A DNA stretch of 38,858 bases from Armatimonadota bacterium (GTDB lineage: Bacteria; Bacillota; Desulfotomaculia; Desulfotomaculales; Nap2-2B). The stretch is from NCBI GenBank assembly GCA_023511535.1, contig JAIMBK010000028.1, positions 1 through 38,858 of the forward strand. Reading direction: 5' to 3'. Shown piece after piece: positions 7,679 through 14,917 of this stretch. Each line of letters begins with the position of its first letter. The first letter of the stretch is position 1. Under the pieces are notes generated by a model. It searched no databases. It saw only the letters and a list, made by a program, of their open reading frames with translations, and was not told where the DNA came from. The translations under genes and the position numbers were made by a program.

Positions 7679-7800
7679 GTTGCCTGCTGCAAAGGATCGA
7701 TAAAGAGTCTTTAGTCCCCAGGAAGCCTTTGCAGGAAACCGGAAGGAAGATCCGAAGGCGATTGCTTCATTACATTCTATTCCGACGAGGAGAACGGTAA
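7645..7800 (+). CDS. Possible 51-residue basic small protein coupled to the sugar transferase
   Basis: An ATG at 7645 opens 51 codons that end in TAATG, the A shared with the start codon of the sugar transferase at 7800. Such an overlap is typical of translational coupling. The product is very basic (RKIRRRLLHYILFRRGER at the end) and I do not recognise it. No ribosome site precedes the ATG and part of the frame arises from short tandem repeats, so it may be only a leader sequence. Confidence 0.25.
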   Translation: MNNTDQKPDQKRCLLQRIDKESLVPRKPLQETGRKIRRRLLHYILFRRGER

Positions 7801-9263
7801 TGCTCCGCTCCCGGGTAGTAAAGTCAGTTTACCCTTATTTACTGGCTGCCGGCGATCTGGCTCTGGTGCTGGCCGGTTTCCTGCTGGCCTTTTGCCTGCG
7901 CTTTTTCGGGCCGGTGCCGGCACCGAACTGGGAGTCTTTTCTGCGGGTAATTCCCTGGGTAGCGCTGACCACCATCGTCCTTTTTGCCGCCCTGGGTCTG
8001 TATCAGTTGCGTCGCAACGGCTTTGCCTCGCTTTTGCGCTGTGTCGTCACCGGCATTTTCGGAGTGCTGGTAGCCACCGCCGCCCTTACCTTCTGGTTTC
8101 GCGGTTTTGCTTTTCCCCGCAGTGTTTTGCTCCTGGCCTTTCCTCTGCAGGTGGTGCTGGTCTGTGCCTGGCGGTATTTCTCCTGGCAGTTCGAGCGTTG
8201 GCTGTTCGGGCGGCGCAAGCTGCTGGTGGTGGGGCCGGCTCCGGAGGCGGCGAAGGTTTTGGGTAAGCTTTTCGAGCTGCCCCGCGGCTGGTTCGAGGTG
8301 CAGCGGGTGCTGGCGCCCGGGGAGCTGGATGCTTTGCCTTCCCTGCTGCCCCGGGTGGACGCCGTGCTGGTGGTTCCCTCCCTTTCCCGCGAGGAAAAGG
8401 CGGTGGTGCTGGCCCGGTGCCTCCACGCCCGCCGGGAGGCTTACCTGGTGCCGGACCTCTACGACATTATGTTGAGCCGCAGTCAGATGCTGCAGATCGA
8501 CGATCTCCCCGTGGTAGAAGTGCAGGACATCCGCCTCACCTGGCTGCAGCAGGCGACCAAGCGGGTGCTGGATCTGGTCCTGGCCGGCCTGGGCCTGCTT
8601 TTGAGCCTGCCCGTACTGGCGGCCTGCGCCCTGGCCGTGGCGGTGACGTCCCCCGGCCCGGTGCTATACCGGCAGGAGCGCGTCGGTTACCGGGGGCGCC
8701 CCTTTTTGCTTTATAAATTCCGGACCATGGTCGTGGATGCGGAGGAAGCAACCGGCCCCGTCCTGGCCGGGGAGAATGATTCCCGGGTAACCCGGGTGGG
8801 GCGGTTTTTGCGTTCCACCCGCTTAGACGAACTCCCCCAGTTGTTTAACGTGCTTAAGGGGGAGATGAGCGTTGTCGGCCCCCGTCCGGAAAGACCTTTT
8901 TTCGTTAACCGGTTTACCGGCGAAATTCCGGAGTACCGCTACCGGCACTTGGTGAAACCGGGCCTGACCGGCCTGGCCCAGGTTTTCGGCCGGTATACCA
9001 CCTCGGCGGCGGACAAGCTGCGCTACGATCTTTACTACATCCGCAACTATTCCCTGTGGCTGGATTTAAAGATTATCCTGCAGACCATTCCCGTGGTCTT
9101 GGGAGGCGAAGGAGCGCGGGGACAAAGGGAAGAGGGGACGGACCCGGAAAAGCTCTCCGCCATCCACACCCTGGTCAACAGCGGGGTGGCCGACAGCGGG
9201 ATGGTCAACCGCGGGGTGGTCGAAGGCGCCCGGCAGGCAGCGGCGGGAAAAGAGGGGCAGTAG
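7800..9263 (+). CDS. Undecaprenyl-phosphate sugar phosphotransferase (WbaP/WcaJ-like initiating enzyme)
   Basis: Starts polysaccharide assembly by moving a sugar-1-phosphate from a nucleotide sugar to undecaprenyl phosphate in the membrane. The architecture is typical: four N-terminal membrane helices (residues about 8-30, 45-65, 77-100, 105-125), a central nucleotide-binding-like domain (VVGPAPEAAKVL), a further membrane helix (about 255-280), then the catalytic domain with RQERVGYRGRPFLLYKFRTM, LRSTRLDELPQLFNVLKGEM and SVVGPRPERPFF. The Asp-Glu pair in LDELPQ and the PRP motif are catalytic-site features. The start ATG 7800 follows GAGGAG. The 487-residue protein carries an unusual hydrophilic C-terminal tail of about 45 residues, rich in Gly, Glu and Gln, after VVLGG. 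It forms a unit with the GT4 gene upstream. Confidence 0.93.
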   Translation: MLRSRVVKSVYPYLLAAGDLALVLAGFLLAFCLRFFGPVPAPNWESFLRVIPWVALTTIVLFAALGLYQLRRNGFASLLRCVVTGIFGVLVATAALTFWFRGFAFPRSVLLLAFPLQVVLVCAWRYFSWQFERWLFGRRKLLVVGPAPEAAKVLGKLFELPRGWFEVQRVLAPGELDALPSLLPRVDAVLVVPSLSREEKAVVLARCLHARREAYLVPDLYDIMLSRSQMLQIDDLPVVEVQDIRLTWLQQATKRVLDLVLAGLGLLLSLPVLAACALAVAVTSPGPVLYRQERVGYRGRPFLLYKFRTMVVDAEEATGPVLAGENDSRVTRVGRFLRSTRLDELPQLFNVLKGEMSVVGPRPERPFFVNRFTGEIPEYRYRHLVKPGLTGLAQVFGRYTTSAADKLRYDLYYIRNYSLWLDLKIILQTIPVVLGGEGARGQREEGTDPEKLSAIHTLVNSGVADSGMVNRGVVEGARQAAAGKEGQ

Positions 9264-9416
9264 GATTCGGTTGATTTTTTGGTGGTCTGACTGATGGCGA
9301 ATTGGACTATATTAATCTTAAAAACGGCCCAGGAAGGGGAATCCACTCTGGGTCAAGTAGTATTTTGATTAATTTTTACGACCGTGCTGGAAGCGTAGGG
9401 GGGTTATTACTGCCTG

Positions 9417-10409
9417 ATGGAAGATACAATGGCGCTGTTCAATAAGCCCCAGATCATTTCAGTCAGCCGGCGGACAGATATTCCGGCCTTTTACGGCGAA
9501 TGGTTTATGAACCGGGTGCGGGCTGGTTGGGCGGTGAGTTGCAATCCTTTCAACCGCCGGGCGATGCGGGTGTCGCTGCTCCCGTCGGCGGTGGCCGGGT
9601 TCGTTTTTTGGTCCAAGGATTTTCATCCTTTTCTGCGCTATCTGGATGAGTTGGACGCCAGGAGCTATCAGGCGGTATTTCTGTTTACTATCACCGGCTT
9701 GCCCCGAGTGTTCGAGCGCCGGGTGCCCGACACCGAACTGGCCGTTGAAACCTTCAGGCTGTTGTCTAGACGGTATTCGCCTCGACAGGTCCTGTGGCGC
9801 TATGATCCCATAGTGGTGACCAACCGGACCGGTCCGGATTATCACTTGAGGCGCTTCGCGGAGTTGTGCCGAAGGCTGGAAGGCTACACCACCCGCTGCT
9901 ACACCAGCTTCGCCAATCTTTATCCGAAGGTGAAGCGGAGCCTGCAGGCTCTGCGGCCTGAAGGCATCGAACTATTGGAACTGACGGAAATGGAACAGGC
10001 GGCTTTAGTGGGTTATCTGGCCGAAATTGCCGCTGGGTACGGCATCGAGGTCCATGCCTGCTGCAGTGACCATTTAGTGGGCGGCCGGGTGAAGAAGGCG
10101 CACTGTGTGGATGCGAACCTTTTCGCCGAATTAGCTGGCGTCGAAGCCAACGCTTACCGGCCCAGACCGACCCGACGGCAATGCGGTTGCTGTGAGAGTG
10201 TGGATATTGGTATGTATGACACCTGTCTCCATGCCTGCAGTTACTGCTATGCCAGCAACGGGTCCAGATGCGTCGAAAACTACCGGCGCCACAATTCCGA
10301 AAATCCTTTGCTGATAGCGGGATTGAAATGGGAAGCCTGGGATGTTCAAGAGACATCAGGCAGGAAGGCGAACACCGGCTGGAAACAACAAGCATTCCAA
10401 TGGGACTGA
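9417..10409 (+). CDS. DUF1848 family protein with C-terminal CX3CX2C cluster
   Basis: The N-terminus IISVSRRTDIPAFYGEWFM (about residues 13-31) is the DUF1848 hallmark, followed by GFVFWSKDFHPF and LWRYDPIV. Near the C-terminus, C256, C258 and C259 precede C270-x3-C274-x2-C277 (CLHACSYC), a spacing like the [4Fe-4S] ligand motif of radical SAM enzymes, although at the wrong end of the protein for a classic one. The family has no established function that I know. An iron-sulfur cluster is a reasonable inference. The length of 330 residues is normal for the family. The start could be ATG 9417 or ATG 9429; a G-rich ribosome site lies at about 9397-9403. Its stop codon overlaps the ribosome site of the methyltransferase/RT gene 15 bp downstream, so the two are probably co-translated. 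Confidence 0.85.
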   Translation: MEDTMALFNKPQIISVSRRTDIPAFYGEWFMNRVRAGWAVSCNPFNRRAMRVSLLPSAVAGFVFWSKDFHPFLRYLDELDARSYQAVFLFTITGLPRVFERRVPDTELAVETFRLLSRRYSPRQVLWRYDPIVVTNRTGPDYHLRRFAELCRRLEGYTTRCYTSFANLYPKVKRSLQALRPEGIELLELTEMEQAALVGYLAEIAAGYGIEVHACCSDHLVGGRVKKAHCVDANLFAELAGVEANAYRPRPTRRQCGCCESVDIGMYDTCLHACSYCYASNGSRCVENYRRHNSENPLLIAGLKWEAWDVQETSGRKANTGWKQQAFQWD

Positions 10410-10424
10410 GGAGATGCAGCGGCG

Positions 10425-13175
10425 GTGGCAGAGCACAAGGATATCAGCTTAATAGCATCACCGGAAATGATGTCTATGTTTGCTCAATTAATGAAGGCGT
10501 TCGCCGAAGATCCACGGTACAGGGGGTTCCGTGAACGGCGTAAACCCGAAATCAAAGACCATCTTGACTGGGCTGGGAATCTGTATCGTTGGTTTCCAAC
10601 TCACTTCTACAAAGCCCAGCATGTTATATACGAGTACGAAAGAACTTACTGTGAATGGATTACGTCATTGTTACAACAGGATTACATTAGCGTAGTCGAC
10701 ATTGGGGCTGGAGTGGGCACTTTCTGTCTGGCTTTAATAGATGCTTTATACAAAGAAGGCAAGAATCCTGTACTGGATTTGGTTTTGGTGGAGCCAAATA
10801 TGTATCACCATGACTTGGCGCGCGAGTGGCTGAACAGGTACACCGCAAGAGTGGGTGTGCGCGTGCGGACGCTGGAGATCGTTCCTAAACTATTCCCTGA
10901 GGATGCTTGCTTACAGGAAGTAATTAGTCTGCTGAAGCAACTGCCGGTACAATTCCTGGTTATCGCCCTGTGTAACATCGTTAATTGGTTGGATCCTGCT
11001 TGGCTTCGCGGATATAGAAAGGAGTGTGAATTCGTTTCTGCTCTGGTGGATCAGGTTGGTCCAATGCATGCCGTGTTGTTTTCGGTTGAAACAAAGAGTT
11101 GGTTAGGTGGATCGGTGAGGTTGCTGTACAATAGATTAGCCAGGTTTCCAAATGTATATCGGTGTGAGGGGCCAGCTAAGGTCACAATAACCTTCAAGAA
11201 TTTCCCAGGCTCTGCCTATGATTGGAAAACATGGCACGATTTGACGTACTGGTATGGTATATTTACTTTCAACACAGCCATTGCAAAAATGACTGACCGG
11301 GAGAAACTAAAATGGGCTTATTTCAAAGCGCGTATGGGTTTAAGAAGAGAATTTCCCAGTGACGAGGTGGAAATAAAGTTATTTGAAAAGGATCTGGAAA
11401 AGAATTTGGCCTCCTGTGGGAACTCCATCCAGAAGGAGTATAATTTCTGCGCTCAACCTTTACAGTTTTTTGTTCCCAAAGATTCCAAAAAGAAACGTCC
11501 ACGGGTGCTGGATTCTGTGGCTGATGCCGTGGTGGGTTCTGCTTTTATTGAAGTGCTTGGCCGACCAATTGATAATCGATTTTTGCCTGTAAGTTGTGGA
11601 AACAGGTTAGGTAAGGAAAAAAGTGAGTTTACCTACCGATGGTTCTGGAAGGCCTGGCGTAGCGATTTTATGGGTGAGGGAATTAGTATGGCACGAGACA
11701 AGGGGTATACCCATTATCGCAAGCTGGATATTCGGTCGTTTTATCCGTCAATTCCACAATCGCAATTACTGAAACGCTTGGAAAATATAATTCCTGCCCA
11801 AGATCAAAGAATACGGCGCCTGGTAGAGTCCTTCATCTACCGCAAATGGTTGGGCGCTGATAGCAACCGAGGGTTACCCCAGGGCCCTCTGACTTCTGGT
11901 TTATTGGCCAATGTCTATCTCCACGAATTCGATCGGGAGATGGCGGGAAACGGTACATACTGGCGGTATGTGGATGATATATTATTGTTTGGCCGAAACG
12001 GCGATTTGGATGCTATGGAAGAAAAAGCCGGAAGATATCTGAAAGAACGACTTGGGCTCAGTCTGAACGACGACAAGATATCTAAAGGGACGATTGAAGA
12101 TTTGGAAGCACAATTAAATCGTCCCGAATTGGATAAGTTTGATCGGTTGTTCCGCCGGCTCTTGCGGAGCCTGTATAGTCTAGATCGGAAGCATTATCGG
12201 TTATACAGGAGCGACAGATGGCAATTCGCCCGACTGTATGCCAGATGCCTGCAGGAATTGGGTATTTACACCAGCGAATGGTGGTTAGTTCGTCGATTGA
12301 CTTATGAACATCCTTTACGGCGTTTCTGGCTGATTCTGGTAAAGAAACGTATTTCATTGCATTTTCCTAGGCCGCCTGTCAGTCCAGAAGATGCCGAGCG
12401 TTGGGGCGCTGAGTTTAGAAAACTGAACCCGCGGGTACTACGGGAAATAGATCACTTGAAAAAACTCGTCGCGCGTGAATTGGTTGTACTTTATAATAAA
12501 TACGGTATACCAGATGAAAAAACGTTTAGCAAGGCTGAGCTAAATAGGGTACGCTCCAGCTACCGTTTCTATACCTATCGTGCCGGTATTATCCACGCCC
12601 CGGGTGCTGTCCCTGTGTTGAGAAGTATGTTGTTGCATCCGGTGTATTATGTGCACCTTGCCTTGCGTCCTTATCGTGAACTGACCGACGATCTCATCCG
12701 CTTTTTACATTGTGGTGGTAACGAATATGTGCGCTGTATCATGGCCTGGGCTTTGGGGGAACTCAGAGCTGTAGAAGCAGTACCAGTGCTTCAAGACGCC
12801 TTGTTTTCTGATGAGTCTCCGGTAATGCTTAAGTTGGTTGCTGCACAGGCTTTGCTACGTATTGATCATTGGGACAGTTTTGATTGCGTACGCCTGCGGA
12901 ATGAAATCAAGAAACGGTGGAACGAACCGCGGCTGCTAAAGAGCTTATTGATGTTATTGCGCCCGTGCGGGTTGGATAAAGAAAATATGCGTGAGTATGA
13001 AGTTTTGGCAAGTAGTTTTGGTGGTCTGGAAACCGATTTATGCCTGGCGGCGTTGGATTGGGTTTTGAACCGAGACGGTAATTTGCTTGATTTACCAGAC
13101 GTCTTGCCTGACAATATCGATCCGAAAGACTATCCGGATATTGAACCTATTGGACAAGATTATTACTACTCATAA
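10425..13175 (+). CDS. Methyltransferase-like / reverse transcriptase / HEAT-like fusion protein
   Basis: A 916-residue protein with three recognisable parts. (1) Residues about 60-290: a class I SAM-methyltransferase-like fold, motif I VVDIGAGVGTF (90-100) and the acidic end of strand 2 at LVEPN (122-125). (2) Residues about 340-560: a reverse transcriptase palm and fingers, with fingers motif RPRVLDSVADAVVGSA (358-373), motif A YRKLDIRSFYPSI (431-443, catalytic D435), motif B GLPQGPLTSG (483-492), motif C YVDD (515-518, catalytic D517 and D518) and LGLSLNDDK (543-551). (3) Residues about 720-820: helical repeats of HEAT type (ALGELRAVEAVPVLQDAL). All three RT aspartates are present, so activity is plausible. 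There is no group II intron maturase, HNH or DGR-type motif. The GTG start is set by GAGGAG at 10408-10413, inside the end of the DUF1848 gene. The gene is A+T-richer than the sugar genes, suggesting transfer. Confidence 0.85.
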   Translation: MAEHKDISLIASPEMMSMFAQLMKAFAEDPRYRGFRERRKPEIKDHLDWAGNLYRWFPTHFYKAQHVIYEYERTYCEWITSLLQQDYISVVDIGAGVGTFCLALIDALYKEGKNPVLDLVLVEPNMYHHDLAREWLNRYTARVGVRVRTLEIVPKLFPEDACLQEVISLLKQLPVQFLVIALCNIVNWLDPAWLRGYRKECEFVSALVDQVGPMHAVLFSVETKSWLGGSVRLLYNRLARFPNVYRCEGPAKVTITFKNFPGSAYDWKTWHDLTYWYGIFTFNTAIAKMTDREKLKWAYFKARMGLRREFPSDEVEIKLFEKDLEKNLASCGNSIQKEYNFCAQPLQFFVPKDSKKKRPRVLDSVADAVVGSAFIEVLGRPIDNRFLPVSCGNRLGKEKSEFTYRWFWKAWRSDFMGEGISMARDKGYTHYRKLDIRSFYPSIPQSQLLKRLENIIPAQDQRIRRLVESFIYRKWLGADSNRGLPQGPLTSGLLANVYLHEFDREMAGNGTYWRYVDDILLFGRNGDLDAMEEKAGRYLKERLGLSLNDDKISKGTIEDLEAQLNRPELDKFDRLFRRLLRSLYSLDRKHYRLYRSDRWQFARLYARCLQELGIYTSEWWLVRRLTYEHPLRRFWLILVKKRISLHFPRPPVSPEDAERWGAEFRKLNPRVLREIDHLKKLVARELVVLYNKYGIPDEKTFSKAELNRVRSSYRFYTYRAGIIHAPGAVPVLRSMLLHPVYYVHLALRPYRELTDDLIRFLHCGGNEYVRCIMAWALGELRAVEAVPVLQDALFSDESPVMLKLVAAQALLRIDHWDSFDCVRLRNEIKKRWNEPRLLKSLLMLLRPCGLDKENMREYEVLASSFGGLETDLCLAALDWVLNRDGNLLDLPDVLPDNIDPKDYPDIEPIGQDYYYS

Positions 13176-13199
13176 TCCTGGCAAAAACAGGTTGTGTGA

Positions 13200-13602
13200 T
13201 ACGGAGTAAAAGCAGTCCGCACCAACTGCGACCTGGACAGCCACGAAGTGGCCGAAGCCTACAAAACCCTCTGGCGGGTGGAAAGGGTCTTTCGGGAGCT
13301 AAAATCCGGTTTAGATTTGAGACCCGTTTACCACTATGCCGACTCACGGGTCAGAGGTCACGTGATGGTTTGCATTCTGGCCCTGGTGCTGGAAAGCGCA
13401 TTAATACGATACTTAAACCAGGGTGAGTCAAAAACAAGCTACTTAAAACTGCTCGCTGATCTCTCGCAACTGCACGCGGTGGAACTAACCCACCAGGGGA
13501 AGACTTATCTGTTGCGAACGGAACTGGCCGGTTCCGCCTACGAAGCCTTCCGGGTACTGGGCATCAGGCCGCCGAACAAAGTAACCGAGATTGAACAACC
13601 AG
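13200..13602 (+). mobile_element. IS1634-like (IS4 superfamily) transposase remnant, C-terminal third
   Basis: The frame opens just after a stop (13197-13199), 25 bp past the RT gene, and reads VKAVRTNCDLDSHEVAEAY, then LWRVERVFRELKSGLDLRPVYH and RGHVMVCILALVLESALI, ending near VTEIE at about 13600. The segment WRVERVFRELK carries the catalytic Glu of the DDE triad with the usual following Arg/Lys; both Asp residues and everything before them are missing. The remnant is therefore inactive. I see no terminal inverted repeats. The frame runs on into the copied TPR sequence to 13775, which is not transposase. It marks the right edge of the DUF1848/RT island. Confidence 0.8.
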
Positions 13603-13729
13603 AGGATTACGACGGTGTTCATCAGCCGCACTTCCCGCCTCTTTCCGTCTACGTATACATGGGAATGGGCTCGCGTTTCTTGAAGATCTTTCATTATTTT
13701 TTTTCTAAACGCAGCGGTTTTCCTTCTTT
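13602..13729 (-). pseudogene. Internally deleted copy of the TPR gene (joined pieces of 16693-16773 and 17750-17795)
   Basis: Bases 13603-13685 match 16693-16773 (inside the TPR gene at 15777-17720) with a few substitutions and one 3-bp insertion; bases 13685-13729 match 17750-17795 (the start region of that gene). The join lies at TTGAAG (13680-13685), which occurs at both ends of the missing piece in the intact locus (16768-16773 and 17742-17747), so about 0.97 kb was lost at a 6-bp microhomology. Read on the minus strand, the first codons of the longer TPR frame (MKDLQ) are fused to the VYVDGKRREVRLMNTVVIL segment. It is a decayed paralogue fragment. Confidence 0.85.
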
Positions 13730-13748
13730 CCAGAAAGAAGGGTTTTTT
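13722..13748 (+). terminator. Intrinsic terminator
   Basis: CCTTCTTT (13722-13729), a 4-nt loop CCAG, the exact complement AAAGAAGG (13734-13741), then G and six T. It would stop rightward transcripts of the RT/IS region before the hicB promoter. Confidence 0.75.
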
Positions 13749-13771
13749 GGATCAGGCAGAATGGCGCAGCG

Positions 13772-13800
13772 TTGAATTTTATCTGAGATCATGCTAAACT
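13772..13800 (+). promoter_or_regulatory. Sigma-A-type promoter of hicBA (TTGAAT, 17 nt, TGcTAAACT)
   Basis: TTGAAT at 13772-13777, a 17-bp spacer and TAAACT at 13795-13800 with an extended -10 TG one base upstream. The expected start is near 13807, ahead of the ribosome site at 13826-13831. Confidence 0.6.
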
Positions 13801-13839
13801 TTCAACAACGGTAAGGTTGAATTTCAGGAGGTGCTTAAG

Positions 13840-14067
13840 ATGAGATATAAATTACCGGTTGTGATTAGTCCCCTTGAAAATGGTGAATATATGGCCGAAT
13901 GTGAACCAGTTAGGGCTGTGGCCACAGGAGATACGCCTGAGGAGGCTGTATTTAATCTCAAGGAAGCCATTATCGACCTCGTTAAAGAATTTGGGGAGGC
14001 GAAGGTCTTCGAGGATGTCAAGCCAGAAACAGAAGTGCAGGTAGGAGTCTTGGAGGTAGCGGTGTGA
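13840..14067 (+). CDS. hicB: HicB-family antitoxin
   Basis: A small antitoxin with the HicB partial RNase H-like fold: LPVVISPLENGEYMAECEPV, then VATGDTPEEAVFNLKEAI, the conserved pattern of a strand, a G-x-Y/W motif, G-D-T-x-E-E-A and an amphipathic helix. The length is 75 residues from ATG 13840. I chose this ATG, not GTG 13831, because AGGAGG (13826-13831) would overlap the GTG but sits 8 bp from the ATG. It lacks a long C-terminal DNA-binding domain, so autoregulation may depend on the complex. The stop overlaps the HicA start (GTGTGA), so translation is coupled. Confidence 0.85.
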   Translation: MRYKLPVVISPLENGEYMAECEPVRAVATGDTPEEAVFNLKEAIIDLVKEFGEAKVFEDVKPETEVQVGVLEVAV

Positions 14068-14306
14068 GTAAGTTTGCTGAGCTTACGCACCAGGAGATGG
14101 AGCAATTTCTTCGGGTATTCACCCGTTCTGGCACACTTAGATATGGCAAGAATAAGTGGGTGGGTGTCTCTTTAACAGGCAAAACTTTTACCGTCCACCG
14201 GAAACACGGTGAGACGAGAAAATACCCCCCTTCACTGGTTGAAGCTGTGGCGAAAAAAATAGGTGTTTCACGAGAAGAATTTTGGGAATGGTATAAACGC
14301 AAATAG
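14064..14306 (+). CDS. hicA: HicA-like toxin (double-stranded RNA-binding-fold mRNA interferase)
   Basis: An 80-residue protein directly coupled to HicB by an overlapping GTG start. The order strand-strand-strand-helix, with TLRYGKNKWVGVSL, TFTVHRKHGETRKYPPSLVEAVAKKIGVSREEF, fits HicA, in which a His on the strand after the G-S-H-H region is catalytic. The usual G-S-H-H is not present; H51 in FTVHRKHG is the best candidate for the catalytic base, so the variant is divergent. The pairing with HicB carries much of the weight. An alternative is a HicB-associated RNA-binding antitoxin-like protein of another family. Confidence 0.7.
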   Translation: MSKFAELTHQEMEQFLRVFTRSGTLRYGKNKWVGVSLTGKTFTVHRKHGETRKYPPSLVEAVAKKIGVSREEFWEWYKRK

Positions 14307-14475
14307 GACCAGACAAACAGCATAGGTTGCAATCTTCTGGCCCAGATGGAAGAGGAGGGGGAGTTGGTTCCCGCCCTTTTGGAAGAACTGGCGGCCAAGG
14401 GGTTATGAAGGGCGGCCCGGCTGGCACCGTCGGCCGCCGGCTGGAGGACGGAACCTGGAAGGCGCTGTCCGGGCT

Positions 14476-14685
14476 GGAGCCTGTCACGGTGCACTTTGAG
14501 CATTCGCAGGCCCCATTCGCAGTCGGCGGTGGATTTCGAGGTGCACGCAGGCACGGAGCCGATCCAGGATGATGTCTTCGATGCCGATTACGTAAACGTA
14601 TCTTCCGCCGGGCAGGTGCACTTTGATGATTTTTTCGTGAAACCAAGTTGGGCGAAAATATCGGAACTTGTAAGGTATCCTTCGT
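14476..14685 (-). pseudogene. Frameshifted fragment of an AbiEii/DUF6036-like nucleotidyltransferase
   Basis: On the minus strand, 14685 to about 14550 reads YFRPTWFHEKIIKVHLPGG, then YVYVIGIEDIILDRLRACVH. The next phase, from about 14548 to 14476, continues SKSTADCEWGLRMLKVHRDRL. Together they reproduce a pattern known from nucleotidyltransferase-like proteins (I-x-x-E-D-L-I-x-D-R-L then V-H-W-x-S-x-x-D-x-E-W), with a frameshift at the expected W. Neither end is intact. The rest of 14307-14475 contains nothing I can assign; a plus-strand frame ending LVPALLEELAAKGL stops at 14405. Confidence 0.55.
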
Positions 14686-14696
14686 TATGTTATACT
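14668..14696 (+). promoter_or_regulatory. Sigma-A-type promoter with extended -10 (TTGTAA, 17 nt, TGTTATACT)
   Basis: TTGTAA at 14668-14673 and TATACT at 14691-14696 with TG one base before the -10. It would drive the 33-codon frame at 14722. It overlaps the start of the minus-strand nucleotidyltransferase fragment. Confidence 0.5.
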
Positions 14697-14721
14697 TAGT
14701 GTAATACAGGACAGAAGAGTG

Positions 14722-14823
14722 ATGCAAATGACTACTGGAAATTCTAAAATCACAGCCGTGAGGATTGATTTAAACCGGGGCCGGCGGAATAATTTAAGGG
14801 TGCTGCGGGAACGCGTGCGGTAA
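14722..14823 (+). CDS. Possible 33-residue small protein or truncated gene start
   Basis: ATG 14722 (or ATG 14728, or GTG 14719) opens a frame ending TAA at 14821-14823. The product begins MTTGNSKITAVRIDLN and ends in RGRRNNLRVLRERVR, strongly basic. It sits 26 bp after a good promoter -10. The RGRRNNLRV part is the 25-bp sequence shared with the PIN remnant at 5150-5174. It might be the truncated start of an antitoxin-type gene; I cannot name it. Confidence 0.35.
   Translation: MQMTTGNSKITAVRIDLNRGRRNNLRVLRERVR
14777..14801 (+). repeat. 25-bp sequence shared with 5150-5174
   Basis: Second copy of the identical 25 bases described at 5150-5174, in the same orientation and codon phase, inside the small frame 14722-14823. 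Confidence 0.85.
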
Positions 14824-14830
14824 ATAGGGC

Positions 14831-14843
14831 CACTTAATTAGAC
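14831..14843. repeat. 13-bp direct repeat CACTTAATTAGAC (other copy 15703-15715)
   Basis: Identical to the segment covering the -10 region of the DIP1984 promoter (15703-15715). Here the matching -35 (GGAACTT on the minus strand, 16 bp away) is absent, so it looks like a detached or decayed copy of that promoter, facing the minus-strand nucleotidyltransferase fragment. Confidence 0.7.
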
Positions 14844-14871
14844 GCGGGGGGAGTTACACGTTAAAATATGA

Positions 14872-14917
14872 TCAGCCGCGGCATGGATTAGTTTAGCCGC
14901 GGCTGAATTTTCTTTAT
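14872..14917 (+). terminator. Intrinsic terminator with perfect 11-bp stem
   Basis: TCAGCCGCGGC (14872-14882) and GCCGCGGCTGA (14896-14906) pair perfectly around a 13-nt loop and are followed by ATTTTCTTTATT. The left flank is also A/T-rich, so it may act in both directions. Confidence 0.7.

Noticed and set aside
7464..7799. A riboswitch (c-di-GMP type) upstream of the sugar transferase
   Set aside because: The conserved core of the class could not be found; the region is made largely of short tandem repeats.
10425..13175. Diversity-generating retroelement or group II intron
   Set aside because: No template/variable repeat or Avd gene is visible, motif B is GLPQG rather than the DGR type, and there is no maturase or HNH domain.
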